Source: Amycolatopsis pithecellobii (lineage in GTDB: Bacteria; Actinomycetota; Actinomycetes; Mycobacteriales; Pseudonocardiaceae). Taken from it: a stretch of DNA of 44,427 nucleotides. How positions within the stretch are numbered: position 1 is the stretch's first letter; each line of letters starts with the position of its first letter. This document shows positions 34,007-41,911 of this stretch, piece by piece. Location of the stretch: the NCBI RefSeq assembly GCF_009707865.1, contig NZ_WMBA01000065.1, positions 1-44,427 on the forward strand. The letters are read 5' to 3'. The notes beneath the pieces are model-generated. The model was not told the origin of the DNA, made no database searches, and worked only from the letters and a program-made list of their open reading frames with translations. The translations under genes and the position numbers were made by a program.

Positions 34007-35038
34007 TCACCACCCCAGCGAACGGTCGACGGCGTGCAGCACCCGGTCCAGATCGGGCAGGTAGTGCTCCTCCAATTTGGACGGTGGGTACGGCGTGTCG
34101 AATCCCGTCACCCGCAGCACCGGAGCCTCCAGCGAGTAGAAGCATTCCTGCTGAACGCGGGCGGCGATCTCCGAGGTGATCGAGGACTCCGATGGCGCCT
34201 CGGTCACCGCGATCAGCCGTCCCGTGCGGCGTACCGACTCGAACACCGGGCCGAGGTCCAGCGGCGAGATCGTGCGCAGGTCGATGACCTCGAGCGAACG
34301 GCCTTCATCATTCGACGCCGCGACGGCGGCGTCCAAACACACCTTCACCGAAGGCCCGTACGCGACCAGCGTCGCGTCGGTGCCCTGCCGGACGACGCGG
34401 GACGCGAAAAGCGGCCCCACCGGACTGGAAGTGTCCACTTCGGACCTGAGCTGTCCGTTGTGGTACAACCGTTTCGGCTCGAAGAACAGCACCGGATCGT
34501 CGGAGGCGATGGCCTGCTGGATCATCCAGTAGGCATCCGCCGGGTTCGAGCACGAGACGACCTTCAACCCGGCGATATGCGCGAACAGCGACTCAGGCGA
34601 CTCCGAGTGGTGCTCGACCGCACCGATCCCGCCGCCGAAAGGCACCCGCACCACGACCGGCACCTTGATCCTGCCCTGGGTGCGGTAGTGCAACTTCGCG
34701 AGCTGGCTGGAGATCTGGTCGAAGCCGGGGAAGATGAACCCCTCGAACTGGATCTCGCACACCGGCCGGAACCCGCGCACGGCAAGGCCGACCGCGGTGC
34801 CGATGATGCCGGACTCGGCCAGCGGCGTGTCGAGCACGCGCTGTTCGCCGAAGTCCTTCTGCAGCCCATCGGTGATCCTGAAGACGCCGCCGAGCTTGCC
34901 GACGTCCTCGCCGAGAATGATGACCTTGTCGTCGGCCTCCATCGCGGCCCGTAGACCGAGGTTGAGTGCCTTGCCGATGGTCAGCTTCTGCAGGGCAGAA
35001 GTGGATTCGTCTATTTTGGACTTCACGGGAGCCGCCAT
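34007..35038 (-). CDS. bkdB: 2-oxo acid dehydrogenase E1 component beta subunit
   Basis: A 343-aa transketolase-like beta subunit. The ATG overlaps the E1alpha stop by one base. Typical blocks are IILGEDVGKLGGVFRITDGL, VLDTPLAESGIIGTAVGLA, FGGGIGAVEHHSESPESLFAH and FFEPKRLYH. The GGGIGAVEHHSES block fits branched-chain (and related acyl) substrates better than pyruvate. It pairs with E1alpha to decarboxylate 2-oxo acids from Val, Leu and Ile, giving starters for branched fatty acids. Confidence 0.94.
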   Translation of the reverse strand: MAAPVKSKIDESTSALQKLTIGKALNLGLRAAMEADDKVIILGEDVGKLGGVFRITDGLQKDFGEQRVLDTPLAESGIIGTAVGLAVRGFRPVCEIQFEGFIFPGFDQISSQLAKLHYRTQGRIKVPVVVRVPFGGGIGAVEHHSESPESLFAHIAGLKVVSCSNPADAYWMIQQAIASDDPVLFFEPKRLYHNGQLRSEVDTSSPVGPLFASRVVRQGTDATLVAYGPSVKVCLDAAVAASNDEGRSLEVIDLRTISPLDLGPVFESVRRTGRLIAVTEAPSESSITSEIAARVQQECFYSLEAPVLRVTGFDTPYPPSKLEEHYLPDLDRVLHAVDRSLGW

Positions 35039-36243
35039 CAGTGCTCACCCGCCGTCGCGAAACCGTCGAGATACGCCAGATATTCCTCGCGCTGTGCATC
35101 CAGCACCGGCGAGGGTTCGGCGTAGACGTTCGAGAACACGCGCTCCGGCGGAGGTTCGGGCAGGTTGAACGTGTACTCGCGCAGCTCGGCGGCGAACTTG
35201 TCGGCCTCGGCCTGGATCTGGTCGAAGAACGACTGGTCCGCGTGCCCGCCACGGGCCAGGAAGGCACGCACGCGCTCGATCGGGTCCTTGAGTTTCCACG
35301 CCTCCAGCTCGTCGGACAGCCGGTAGCGCGTCGGGTCGTCGGTCGTGGTGTGCGCGTCCATGCGGTAGGTGAAGGCCTCGATCAGGACCGGACCGTTGCC
35401 GTGGCGGCATTCCTCGAGCGCCCAGCGGGTGACCGCGAGGCAGGCGAGCACGTCGTTGCCGTCGACGCGGATGCCGGGGAAGCCGTAGCCGCGGGCACGC
35501 TGGTACAGCGGCAGCCGGGACTGCCGTTCGGTCGGCTCCGAGATCGCCCACTGGTTGTTCTGGCAGAAGAAGACCAGCGGCGCGTCGTACACCGCGGACC
35601 AGACGAAGCCCTCGTGCACATCGCCCTGGCTGGTGGCGCCGTCTCCGAAATAGACGATCGTCGCCTCGCCGTCATCGTCTCCCACCTTGCCCTCGAACTT
35701 CTGCCCCATGGCGTAGCCGGTGGCGTTGAGGACCTGGTTGCCGATGACGATGGTGTAGGGGTGGAAGCGGTGCTTGGCGAAGTCCCAGCCGCCGTGGTCG
35801 GTGCAGCGGAAGATGCCGATCAGCTCGCGCAGATCGACCCCGCGCGTGAAGGCGACGCCGTGCTCGCGGTAGCTGGGGAAGGCCATGTCCTGCTTGGCCA
35901 GGGCCCTGCCGGAACCGACCTGCGCGGCTTCCTGGCCCAGCAGCGGGACCCAGATACCCAGCTGGCCCTGCCGTTGCATGGCGTTGGCCTCGCGGTCGGC
36001 ACGACGGACCAGCACCATGTCGCGGTACAGCCCGCGCAGCGCGTCCCCATCGATGTCGGTCACATACCGGTCGAACTGTGAGGCGATTCGTTCGCCTTCG
36101 GGCGTGAGCAGCTGGGTCAGCTCAGCGCCACCTTCGGTTGTTGCTCGCAAACCCGCGATCACCTGCTCCGGGGACGGTTGTGCCGCTTGGGCGGCCGGCC
36201 CTTCGCCGGGCTCCGGGTGCGTCCACTGTTCGGGGGACGACAT
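35038..36243 (-). CDS. bkdA: 2-oxo acid dehydrogenase E1 component alpha subunit
   Basis: A 401-aa thiamine-diphosphate enzyme subunit. ATG 36243 is chosen because GAGGAG lies just upstream; the longer frame is spurious. After a 50-residue leader come LVRRADREANAMQRQGQLG, SYREHGVAFTRGVD and the ThDP motif GDGATSQGDVHEGFVWS ending in QNNQWA. RMDAHTTTDDPTRYR is the phosphorylation-loop region of the family. Databases often label this type PdhA, but mycobacterial counterparts act on branched-chain 2-oxo acids. It is first in the three-gene operon. Confidence 0.93.
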   Translation of the reverse strand: MSSPEQWTHPEPGEGPAAQAAQPSPEQVIAGLRATTEGGAELTQLLTPEGERIASQFDRYVTDIDGDALRGLYRDMVLVRRADREANAMQRQGQLGIWVPLLGQEAAQVGSGRALAKQDMAFPSYREHGVAFTRGVDLRELIGIFRCTDHGGWDFAKHRFHPYTIVIGNQVLNATGYAMGQKFEGKVGDDDGEATIVYFGDGATSQGDVHEGFVWSAVYDAPLVFFCQNNQWAISEPTERQSRLPLYQRARGYGFPGIRVDGNDVLACLAVTRWALEECRHGNGPVLIEAFTYRMDAHTTTDDPTRYRLSDELEAWKLKDPIERVRAFLARGGHADQSFFDQIQAEADKFAAELREYTFNLPEPPPERVFSNVYAEPSPVLDAQREEYLAYLDGFATAGEH

Positions 36244-36608
36244 GCGTTCTCCTCGGGTGTCGTGCCGCGAAGCCACTTTTGGCGGCTTCGTCGGCGGCGC
36301 CGGCGGCCACCTGCGCATCGGATCCGAAGCGCTCGGGCAGCCATCGGCCGTGACGGCTTACGCGGTCATCCTGACATGAGAAGCCCCTCGACAGTCAGTG
36401 CCGATGCCTGATTTGTTGCCGATAACAGGGTCCTGAGCTGCGAAAACCCTAGGAAGACCGATGATCAGGGAGCCGAAAGTCGGTCTCGCAACCGGGTGTG
36501 AGCTGGCCTGTTCACCCCGGCACGGGTGTCCGCGGGTGTCCGACGGGCCGCGGTAGGTGACCCTCGTGACCTGCAACACACCTTCGGATGACTGGCAGAA
36601 TGCGTCCT
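36244..36608. promoter_or_regulatory. Divergent intergenic region, bkd operon / M20 peptidase
   Basis: About 365 bp without a gene. It holds an AGACCGA/TCGGTCT inverted repeat (36455-36461, 36480-36486), a perfect tandem 10-mer CGGGTGTCCG (36523-36532 and 36533-36542) and CAGGAT on the minus strand (36372-36367), a possible bkd -10 box. No Lrp-type regulator gene is adjacent. Confidence 0.45.
36523..36542. repeat. Tandem 10-bp direct repeat
   Basis: CGGGTGTCCG occurs twice head to tail without a gap. It could be a direct-repeat operator for the M20 gene downstream or the bkd operon, or be chance. Confidence 0.4.
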
Positions 36609-38027
36609 GTGGAGCAGACGAACGTGCGCGAGACCGTGGCCAGGCTGTGGGAGACCGACGTCCTGCCGAGCCTGTCCGAGCTGGTGCGGATTCCGGCGTT
36701 GTCCCAGGCTTTCGATCCGGACTGGGCCGCCAACGGGCATCTCGCGTCCGCGGTCGGGCACGTGCGCGGCTGGGTCGCCGGGCGGCGGCTGCCCGGCGCG
36801 ACGCTCGACGTGGTGAGCGTCGAGGGCCGGAGCCCGGCGCTGCTGATCGACGTGCCCGCGACACCCGGCGCGGAGGACCGCGGCACGGTGTTGCTCTACG
36901 GACATCTCGACAAGCAGCCGCCGGTGGGTGGCTGGTCGGAGGGGCTCGGCCCGTGGCAGCCGGTGGTACGTGGCGAGAAGCTGTTCGGCCGCGGCGCGGC
37001 GGACGACGGGTACGCCGGGTACGCGGCGACCACGGCGCTGGAAGCGGTGCACGCGGCGGGCGGGAGTCATGCGCGTTCGGTGATCCTGCTGGAGACCGGC
37101 GAAGAGTCGGGCAGCCCGGATCTGCCCGTGTATCTGGAGCACCTGTCGGCGCGGCTCGGCGAGGTGTCGCTGGTGATCTGCCTCGACTCGGGCGGCAACG
37201 ACTACGAGCGGCTGTGGCTGACGACGAGCCTGCGCGGCCTGGCCCAGGTTCACGTGACGGTGCGGGTACTCGAATCCGCGCAGCACTCGGGGCTGGCGAG
37301 CGGCGTCGTGCCGAGCTCGTTCCGCGTCCTGCGGCAGCTGCTCGACCGGATCGAGGACGCCGAGACCGGTGCGATCAAGCTCGCCGAGCTGAACGTGGAA
37401 ATCCCGGCGAACCGGCTGGCGGAGGTCCAGGCGACGGCCGCCGTCGCTCCCGGCACGATGCGGACGGCGTTCCCGCTCGTCGCCGGTATGCGCCCGGTCT
37501 CGGACGACGAGGTCGAGCTGATGCTGAACAACAGCTGGCGGCCCACGCTCTCGGTGACCGGCGCGGCGGGCTTCCCGGAACCCGCGAACGCCGGCAACGT
37601 GCTGCGGGACTCGACGACGCTCGCGCTGAGCTTGCGGCTGCCCCCGACAGCGGATTCGGCGGCGGCCCTGAAAGCGGTGGGGGAGGCACTGACTACGGAC
37701 GTCCCGTACGGCGCCAGGGTCGAGCTGGCCGGTGTCGAGCACGCGGGCGGGTGGAACGCTCCGGACGCCGCGCCGTGGCTGGCCGCGGTGCTGGAGAAGG
37801 TGAGCACGGAGGTCTTCGGCGCGCCATGGCGCAGCGTCGGCCTCGGTGGGTCGATCCCGTTCATGGGGCTGCTCGCGGAGAAGTACCCGCGGGCACAGTT
37901 TCTGGTCACCGGCGCACTCGGCCCGGACTCCAACGCCCACGTGCCGGACGAGTGGTTGCACCTTGGCCAGGCCCGCCGCATCACGGAAACGGTCGCACAC
38001 ACCCTGGACGCCCACGCCCGAGGCTGA
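36609..38027 (+). CDS. M20 family metallopeptidase (dipeptidase-like)
   Basis: A 472-aa di-zinc peptidase. GTG 36609 is preferred because CAGAAT lies 7 nt upstream, the spacing of a leaderless gene; ATGs at 36588 and 36600 are alternatives, none with a ribosome-binding site. The zinc ligands and catalytic residues are in place: YGHLDKQP, RGAADDG, ETGEESGS, CLDSGG and, near the end, DSNAHVPDEW. The lid domain has SAQHSGLASGVVPSSF. These features match carnosinase/DapE-type dipeptidases. It is cytosolic, and its true substrate is unknown. Confidence 0.9.
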   Translation: MEQTNVRETVARLWETDVLPSLSELVRIPALSQAFDPDWAANGHLASAVGHVRGWVAGRRLPGATLDVVSVEGRSPALLIDVPATPGAEDRGTVLLYGHLDKQPPVGGWSEGLGPWQPVVRGEKLFGRGAADDGYAGYAATTALEAVHAAGGSHARSVILLETGEESGSPDLPVYLEHLSARLGEVSLVICLDSGGNDYERLWLTTSLRGLAQVHVTVRVLESAQHSGLASGVVPSSFRVLRQLLDRIEDAETGAIKLAELNVEIPANRLAEVQATAAVAPGTMRTAFPLVAGMRPVSDDEVELMLNNSWRPTLSVTGAAGFPEPANAGNVLRDSTTLALSLRLPPTADSAAALKAVGEALTTDVPYGARVELAGVEHAGGWNAPDAAPWLAAVLEKVSTEVFGAPWRSVGLGGSIPFMGLLAEKYPRAQFLVTGALGPDSNAHVPDEWLHLGQARRITETVAHTLDAHARG

Positions 38028-38034
38028 CCGGCAA

Positions 38035-38047
38035 GTCCACAATGGAC
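38035..38047. repeat. GTCCA/TGGAC short hairpin
   Basis: GTCCACAATGGAC forms a 5-bp stem with a 3-nt loop just after the M20 stop. It belongs to a TCCAC-GTGGA-like word that recurs in this window. Confidence 0.35.
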
Positions 38048-38172
38048 ACCTTGGCTGTCCGGTAGTGCCGCCGGCCGACATCACGCCGTGACCTTGCTGA
38101 TGCTGCGAATGGGCCCATTCGGATGGCAGGATGCGTGGACTCACACGGTATGACCTACTAGGAGTGACGATC

Positions 38173-39102
38173 GTGGCGCGTGCAACACACCTCAAGGCAC
38201 TTGCCCTCCTGCCGACCTTCGCATTAGTCGGGCTGACCGTCGCCTGCGGTTCCGGTGGTAACGGTTCCGGTGGCACGCAGCCCAGCGGCGGTGCTCCCGC
38301 CGCGCAGGAGATCCCGGCCGCGACCAAGGACGCCGCGCTCGCGGCCATGGTGCCGGCGGACATCGCCGGTGACGGCAAGATCATCGTGGGACAGGACCAG
38401 ACCTATCCGCCGAACGAATTCGTTGACTCCACTGGCAAAGTCGTCGGTTTCGACGTCGATCTCGGCAACGCGATCGGGCAGAAACTCGGCCTGACGATGG
38501 AGTACCAGAACGCGGACTTCAGCGGCATCCTCGCCGGTCTCGCCGCGAGCAAGTACGAGCTCGCGATGTCCTCGTTCACCGTCAACGCGGAGCGCGAGCA
38601 GACGGTCGACATGGTCACCTACTACTCGGCGGGCACCTCGCTCGGCGTGCTGAAAGGCAACCCCGAGAACCTCAGCCCGGACACCCTCTGCGGCAAGAAC
38701 CTCGCCGTGCAGAAGGGCACCGTCCAGGTCGACGACGCCACCGCACGCTCGGAGGCGTGCACCAAGGCGGGCAAGCCGGCCATCAACATCCAGCAGTTCC
38801 AGGCACAGACCGACGTGAACCTTCAGCTGACCACGAAGCGCAGCGACGCGATGCTGGCCGACTCCCCGGTCGTCGACTACGCGGTGAAGCAGACCGACGG
38901 CGCGGTCGAGGTCGTCGGCAAACCGTACGACACCGCGCCGTACGGGATCGCGCTTAAGAAGGGCGCCGGCCAGTTCCCGCAGGCCGTGCAGGGCGCGGTG
39001 CAGGCACTGATCAACGACGGTACCTACGCGAAGATCATCGCGAAGTGGAACCTGAATGCGGCGGGGGCCATCCAGAAGTCGGAAGTCAACCCGGCCGTCT
39101 GA
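38173..39102 (+). CDS. Amino-acid ABC transporter substrate-binding lipoprotein
   Basis: A 309-aa lipoprotein. GTG 38173 is chosen because AGGAG lies 8 nt upstream; longer frames run to 38131. The signal ends in lipobox LTVAC with Cys25, then a Gly/Ser/Pro-rich tether. The SBP family 3 fold follows: IIVGQDQTYPPNEFVDSTG, VVGFDVDLGNAIGQKLGL, NADFSGILAGLAASKYELAMSS, and IAKWNL at the end. The family binds polar amino acids such as Gln, Glu or Cys. It is the first of three genes forming one importer. Confidence 0.93.
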   Translation: MARATHLKALALLPTFALVGLTVACGSGGNGSGGTQPSGGAPAAQEIPAATKDAALAAMVPADIAGDGKIIVGQDQTYPPNEFVDSTGKVVGFDVDLGNAIGQKLGLTMEYQNADFSGILAGLAASKYELAMSSFTVNAEREQTVDMVTYYSAGTSLGVLKGNPENLSPDTLCGKNLAVQKGTVQVDDATARSEACTKAGKPAINIQQFQAQTDVNLQLTTKRSDAMLADSPVVDYAVKQTDGAVEVVGKPYDTAPYGIALKKGAGQFPQAVQGAVQALINDGTYAKIIAKWNLNAAGAIQKSEVNPAV

Positions 39103-39115
39103 GCTGCCCGAACCC

Positions 39116-40045
39116 ATGACTGAATCGAACGAACGCACCGGCCCCGCCGCGGAGGACATCCGGGCGGTGCCGGTGCGGCACTACGGCCGCTGGATCGCCG
39201 GTGCCCTCATCCTGTTCGTCGCGGTGATCGTGATCCGCAGCGTGGCCACCAACCCCAACATGCAGTGGGACGTGGTCGGTGACTACCTGTTCAACGAGCG
39301 CATCCTCCGCGGCCTGCAGAACACCCTGATCCTCACCGCGATCTCGATGGTGATCGGGGTGCTCGGCGGCGTCCTGCTCGCCGTCATGCGGATGTCGCCC
39401 AACCCGCTCACGTCGGGCGCGGCCGGCGTCTACATCTGGCTGTTCCGTGGCACGCCGCTGATCACGCAACTGGTCATCTGGAACTACTTCGCGTTGTTCT
39501 ATCCCCGCCTGGGTATCGGTATCCCGTTCGGGCCCGAGTTCGTCGGCACCAACACGAACTCGTTGATCTCCCCGTTGATCGCGGCACTGCTCGGCCTCGG
39601 CCTGAACGAGGCCGCATACATGGCCGAAATCGTCCGCGGCGGCCTGCTTTCCGTCGACGCCGGTCAGCTCGAAGCGGCGAGCGCGCTGGGCATGTCGCGC
39701 GGCAAGACGTTGCGGCGGATCATCCTGCCGCAGGCGATGCGCGTGATCATCCCGCCGACCGGCAACGAAACCATCGCGATGCTCAAGACGACCTCGCTGG
39801 TGGTCGTCATCGGTTACTTCGAGCTGATGCTTTCGGCGCAGCAGATCTACGCGCAGAACTACAAGATCGCGCCGCTGCTGATCGTCGCGGCGTTGTGGTA
39901 CCTGTTCATGACCTCGGTGCTGACGTTGATCCAGACGCAGATCGAGCGGTACTTCGCCCGCGGTTCCTCGCAAACGGCACCGGAAAAGGGCTGGGCGGCG
40001 CGGATGTTCGGCTTCGGCGGCTTGCGGGGAGGGGTGGCGCGGTGA
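39116..40045 (+). CDS. Amino-acid ABC transporter permease
   Basis: A 309-aa permease starting at ATG 39116, 13 bp after the binding-protein stop. About 30 N-terminal residues are cytosolic. The HisM/GlnP-type core then has [35 protein letters not shown] and the EAA loop [23 protein letters not shown]. About five or six helices are visible. The C-terminus is Arg/Gly-rich. It would act as a homodimer, since only one permease is encoded. The stop overlaps the ATPase start (GTGA). Confidence 0.94.
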   Translation: MTESNERTGPAAEDIRAVPVRHYGRWIAGALILFVAVIVIRSVATNPNMQWDVVGDYLFNERILRGLQNTLILTAISMVIGVLGGVLLAVMRMSPNPLTSGAAGVYIWLFRGTPLITQLVIWNYFALFYPRLGIGIPFGPEFVGTNTNSLISPLIAALLGLGLNEAAYMAEIVRGGLLSVDAGQLEAASALGMSRGKTLRRIILPQAMRVIIPPTGNETIAMLKTTSLVVVIGYFELMLSAQQIYAQNYKIAPLLIVAALWYLFMTSVLTLIQTQIERYFARGSSQTAPEKGWAARMFGFGGLRGGVAR

Positions 40046-40815
40046 CGCCCATCGTGCAGGCGCAGCGCATCCACAAGCGGTTCGGCCGCCTCGAAGTGCT
40101 CAAGGGCATCGATTTCGAGGTCGCCGAGCGCGAGGTGGCCTGCCTCATCGGCCCATCCGGTTCGGGCAAGTCGACGTTGCTGCGGTGCATCAACCACCTG
40201 GAAAAGGTCAACGCCGGGCGGCTCTACGTGAACGGGCACCTGGTGGGCTACCGCGAGCGCGGGGACCGGCTGTATGAGCTGCGCGAGAAGGAAATCGCCG
40301 CGCAGCGCAAGGACATCGGCATGGTGTTCCAGCGGTTCAACCTGTTCCCGCACATGACCGCGCTGGAGAACGTGATCGAGGCGCCGGTGCAGGTCCGCGG
40401 CGAGAACAAGGCGCAGGCGCGCGAGCGCGGCCGGGAACTGCTGGACCGGGTCGGCTTGGCCGACAAGGAAAAGTCCTATCCCGCCCAGCTCTCGGGCGGG
40501 CAGCAGCAGCGGGTCGCGATCGCACGGGCGCTGGCGATGCAGCCGAAGCTGATGCTGTTCGACGAGCCGACATCGGCACTGGACCCGGAGTTGGTCGGCG
40601 ACGTCCTCGGCGTGATGCGGCAGCTCGCGGCGGACGGCATGACGATGATCGTCGTGACGCACGAAATGCAGTTCGCCCGCGAGGTCGCGGACAAGGTGCT
40701 GTTCATGGACGGCGGCGTGGTGGTCGAGGAAGGCTCACCGGAGCAGGTCATCGCCGAGCCCCGGCACGAGCGCACGCGCAGCTTCCTGGCGCGGGTGCTC
40801 AACCCGAACGCCTGA
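40042..40815 (+). CDS. Amino-acid ABC transporter ATP-binding protein
   Basis: A 257-aa ATPase. GTG 40042 overlaps the permease stop, and GGGGAGGGG lies upstream. Walker A is GPSGSGKS (about 35-42), then Q-loop [13 protein letters not shown], signature LSGGQQQR, Walker B LMLFDEP, D-loop SALD and H-loop THE. The [13 protein letters not shown] block is typical of polar amino-acid importers (GlnQ/HisP type). An insertion ([22 protein letters not shown]) lies between Walker A and the Q-loop, as in ectoine- or lysine-type relatives. Its end overlaps the convergent next gene by 17 bp. Confidence 0.95.
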   Translation: MTPIVQAQRIHKRFGRLEVLKGIDFEVAEREVACLIGPSGSGKSTLLRCINHLEKVNAGRLYVNGHLVGYRERGDRLYELREKEIAAQRKDIGMVFQRFNLFPHMTALENVIEAPVQVRGENKAQARERGRELLDRVGLADKEKSYPAQLSGGQQQRVAIARALAMQPKLMLFDEPTSALDPELVGDVLGVMRQLAADGMTMIVVTHEMQFAREVADKVLFMDGGVVVEEGSPEQVIAEPRHERTRSFLARVLNPNA

Positions 40816-41806
40816 CGTCGTAGGTGGACGGTGCCACGCGCACCAGCCGGTTGGTGGCGTTGAGGGCGTTGCGCAGCCCTTCGCGGGTGATGGGCCGGGC
40901 GAGCCCGGCCCGGATCTCGTCGAGGTGCAGTGGCCTGCCGGCGCGTTCGATGAGGCGGATGGCGTTCTCCGTGCTCGATCCACCCGGCCCGGTGTACGGC
41001 TCGAGATGCCACGACTCGAGCGCGAACGTGCTGGGCGCGACCCGGACGAAGCGGCTGTCGGCGTTGAGGCGGTTGTACAGCGGGCCACGGCTGTACTGCC
41101 GCTCCATCCGGCGCAGCAAGTCGTCGAGGTGCAACGGCACCCCGGCCTGGGACAGCAGCCTCGCCACGGCGTCGGTCGCGGTCGGTCCGTGCGTGGTGCG
41201 CCGGCCGGCGGAGACACGCTCGACCATCCGGTGCAGCGCCCGCCGCGGCTGCTGGAGTTCTCTCTCCGAGACGCGGTACCCGCAGCGCGCGAGCCAGGCG
41301 ATGAGCTCCTCGTCGCTGAGTGTGAACCCGCGGTCGGCGAACGCCTCCGCCGGGGTCTCCGCGCGCAGCGCCTCACTGAGCGCGGTTACCACCACCCTGG
41401 TCATGGCGACCGCGGTCAGGAAATCGGGCACGGCCGCCCAGCCCCGGTCGACCTCGAATACGCCGCCGAACCGGGCCAGCACCCGCCACGCGGCGACATT
41501 CGGGCCGATGACCGGGAAATCCAGCTGCGGATGGCGTTCCAGGAGGCGGGCCAACGGCATGACCGGCGCGATTTCCGCGCGAAGCTGCTCGGCCCACTGG
41601 GCCAGCGGGCCACCACGGGCGAGCACGGCACGGACCCGGTCGGTGAAATCGGCCTCGATCGCGCCTCGCTGTTCGGGTGCAGGCAGATACTGGCCGAACC
41701 AGCGGTACGCGTCCTCCTCGTCGGCCCACAAGCGGCGCCTGAGTGCGGTCAGCTCGCCATAGGTCACCGTTTTGGTGACCTCCCTCAGCTCCGCGAGGGC
41801 CTCCAT
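40799..41806 (-). CDS. Hypothetical protein with two HARE-HTH-like domains
   Basis: A 335-aa protein with ATG start preceded by CGGGG. The C-terminal third holds two similar winged-helix-like units. The first (about 218-272) reads [19 protein letters not shown], then [22 protein letters not shown]. The second (about 285-335) reads [14 protein letters not shown], then [19 protein letters not shown]. The pattern resembles HARE-HTH domains, found in RNA polymerase delta and restriction- or chromatin-linked proteins. Residues 1-210 are helical and unrecognised. A DNA- or polymerase-binding role is inferred. It diverges from the beta-helix-like membrane protein. Confidence 0.75.
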   Translation of the reverse strand: MEALAELREVTKTVTYGELTALRRRLWADEEDAYRWFGQYLPAPEQRGAIEADFTDRVRAVLARGGPLAQWAEQLRAEIAPVMPLARLLERHPQLDFPVIGPNVAAWRVLARFGGVFEVDRGWAAVPDFLTAVAMTRVVVTALSEALRAETPAEAFADRGFTLSDEELIAWLARCGYRVSERELQQPRRALHRMVERVSAGRRTTHGPTATDAVARLLSQAGVPLHLDDLLRRMERQYSRGPLYNRLNADSRFVRVAPSTFALESWHLEPYTGPGGSSTENAIRLIERAGRPLHLDEIRAGLARPITREGLRNALNATNRLVRVAPSTYDVRRSG

Positions 41807-41911
41807 TCCCCGACGATAACTCCGAATTCCACTCCTTTCCGGGAAACGGCCCTACCGGAGTAACCCGGCCACTAAGGTTTGGCGAGGTATTCACGAAAGG
41901 GGCACGGACGA

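Noticed and set aside
32474..34954. 826-aa open frame on the plus strand
   Set aside because: It is antisense to E2 and E1beta, both with intact catalytic motifs.
36465..38384. 639-aa open frame on the minus strand
   Set aside because: It is antisense to the M20 peptidase, whose metal motifs are all intact. Its composition is typical of a GC-rich shadow frame.
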